From Mesostigma viride (lineage: Eukaryota; Streptophyta; Mesostigmatophyceae; Mesostigmatales; Mesostigmataceae), in assembly GCA_009746045.1 (NCBI GenBank), contig RPFO01000920.1:1-38068 (forward strand): a stretch of DNA of 38,068 bases, read 5' to 3'. A program made the translations under genes and the position numbers. Within the stretch, counting starts at the first letter, position 1. Each line of letters starts with the position of its first letter. The notes below the pieces were generated by a model. It had not been told where the DNA came from. It worked only from the letters and a program-made list of their open reading frames with translations, and did not search any database. Positions 37,508 to 38,068 of this stretch are shown piece after piece.

Positions 37508-38068
37508 TGAAGAGGGAGGGAGGGAGGGGAGGGAGGGAGGAGGGAGGGAGGAGAGGAGGGAAGGGAGGGAGGAGAAGGAGGGAAGGAGGGAAGGAGGAAG
37601 GAGGGAAGGAGGAGGAGGGAGGGGAGGAGGGAGGAGAGGGAGGAGGGAGGGAGGAGGAGGGAGAGGGAGGAGGGAGGGAGGGAGGGGGGAGGGGAGGGAG
37701 GGAGGGAGGGAGGGAGGGAGGGAGGGAGGAGGGAGGGAGGAGGGAGGAGGGAGGAGGAGGGAGGGAGGAGGAGAGGGAGGGGAGGGAGGGAGGAGGAGGG
37801 AGGGAGGGAGGGGGGAGGAGGAGGAGGGGGGAGGGAGGGAGAGGGAGGGAGGGAGGGAGGGAGGGGAGGGAGGGAGAGAGGAGGAGGAGGGAGGAGGGAG
37901 GAGAGGGAGGGAGGGAGAGGAGGAGGGAGGGAGAGGAGGGAGGAGGGAGGAGGGAGGGAGGAGGAGGGAGGGAGGGAGGAGGGAGGGAGAGGGGAGGGAG
38001 GAGGGAGGGAGGGAGGGAGGGAGGAGGGAGGAGGGAGGGGCAGGGAGGGAGGGAGGGAGGAGGCGAGG
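37508..38068. repeat. 560-bp GGGA/GGA purine tract
   Basis: From 37508 to the window end the plus strand is almost entirely G and A in GGGA and GGA units, with one C-containing break near 38041 (GGGGCAGG) and one at the very end. On the minus strand it is a C/T tract that lies within the intron upstream of the exon at 37460. Length and purity favour triplex and G-quadruplex structures and slippage, and it is a likely place for assembly error. Confidence 0.97.

Overview
This window reads as nuclear DNA from a photosynthetic eukaryote, most likely a green alga. The reasons are an intron-containing gene on the minus strand, reverse-transcribing elements of three kinds, several non-autonomous repeats, and a Penelope-like element whose GIY-YIG endonuclease precedes its reverse transcriptase, an order reported mainly from the green lineage and protists. 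No prokaryotic gene organisation, rRNA gene or convincing tRNA gene is visible. The species cannot be named from sequence alone.

Left third (1-14.6 kb): a nested insertion. A 5'-truncated LINE occupies 1003-14567 and is bracketed by a perfect 27-bp target-site duplication (976-1002 and 14568-14594). A 12.2-kb Ty3/gypsy chromovirus-type LTR retrotransposon (2208-14422, coding on the minus strand) has inserted into the last codons of the LINE reading frame, making a 5-bp duplication (CATGC). Its two LTRs are more than 99% identical. In its own 5'-to-3' order it carries: 5' LTR, a possible primer-binding site, a 1.9-kb leader with a 23-bp tandem repeat, a small leader ORF, gag with a CCHC knuckle, pol (protease, RT, RNase H, integrase, GPY/F module, chromodomain) broken by two frameshifts, an extra 695-aa ORF in the position where some elements carry env, a polypurine tract and the 3' LTR.

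Middle (14.6-29 kb): a short hypothetical ORF, then a near-complete 5-kb Penelope-like element (16258-21318) with one intact 1018-aa ORF and flanking 505-509 bp direct repeats (pseudo-LTRs). Decayed copies of the same element lie inverted at 24.1-24.7 kb and as a 3' stub at 28.7 kb. Between them are a snap-back hairpin, a long GAT microsatellite, an inverted-repeat element containing a 43-bp tandem array, and long stretches with no supported gene.

Right third (29-38 kb): a MITE with perfect 34-bp inverted repeats, a pair of 47-bp exact repeats carrying a palindromic double CACGTG site, a tRNA-derived SINE-like sequence, and the 3' part of a host gene on the minus strand (exons at about 37.4, 36.0, 35.3 and 34.6-33.4 kb). 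The product looks like a beta-strand-rich AsmA/TamB-type protein. The most unusual observation is that each of its three visible introns contains extra degenerate copies of its own 5' splice junction. The window ends in about 560 bp of nearly pure GGGA/GGA purine tract, which on the gene's strand is a giant polypyrimidine tract upstream of an exon.
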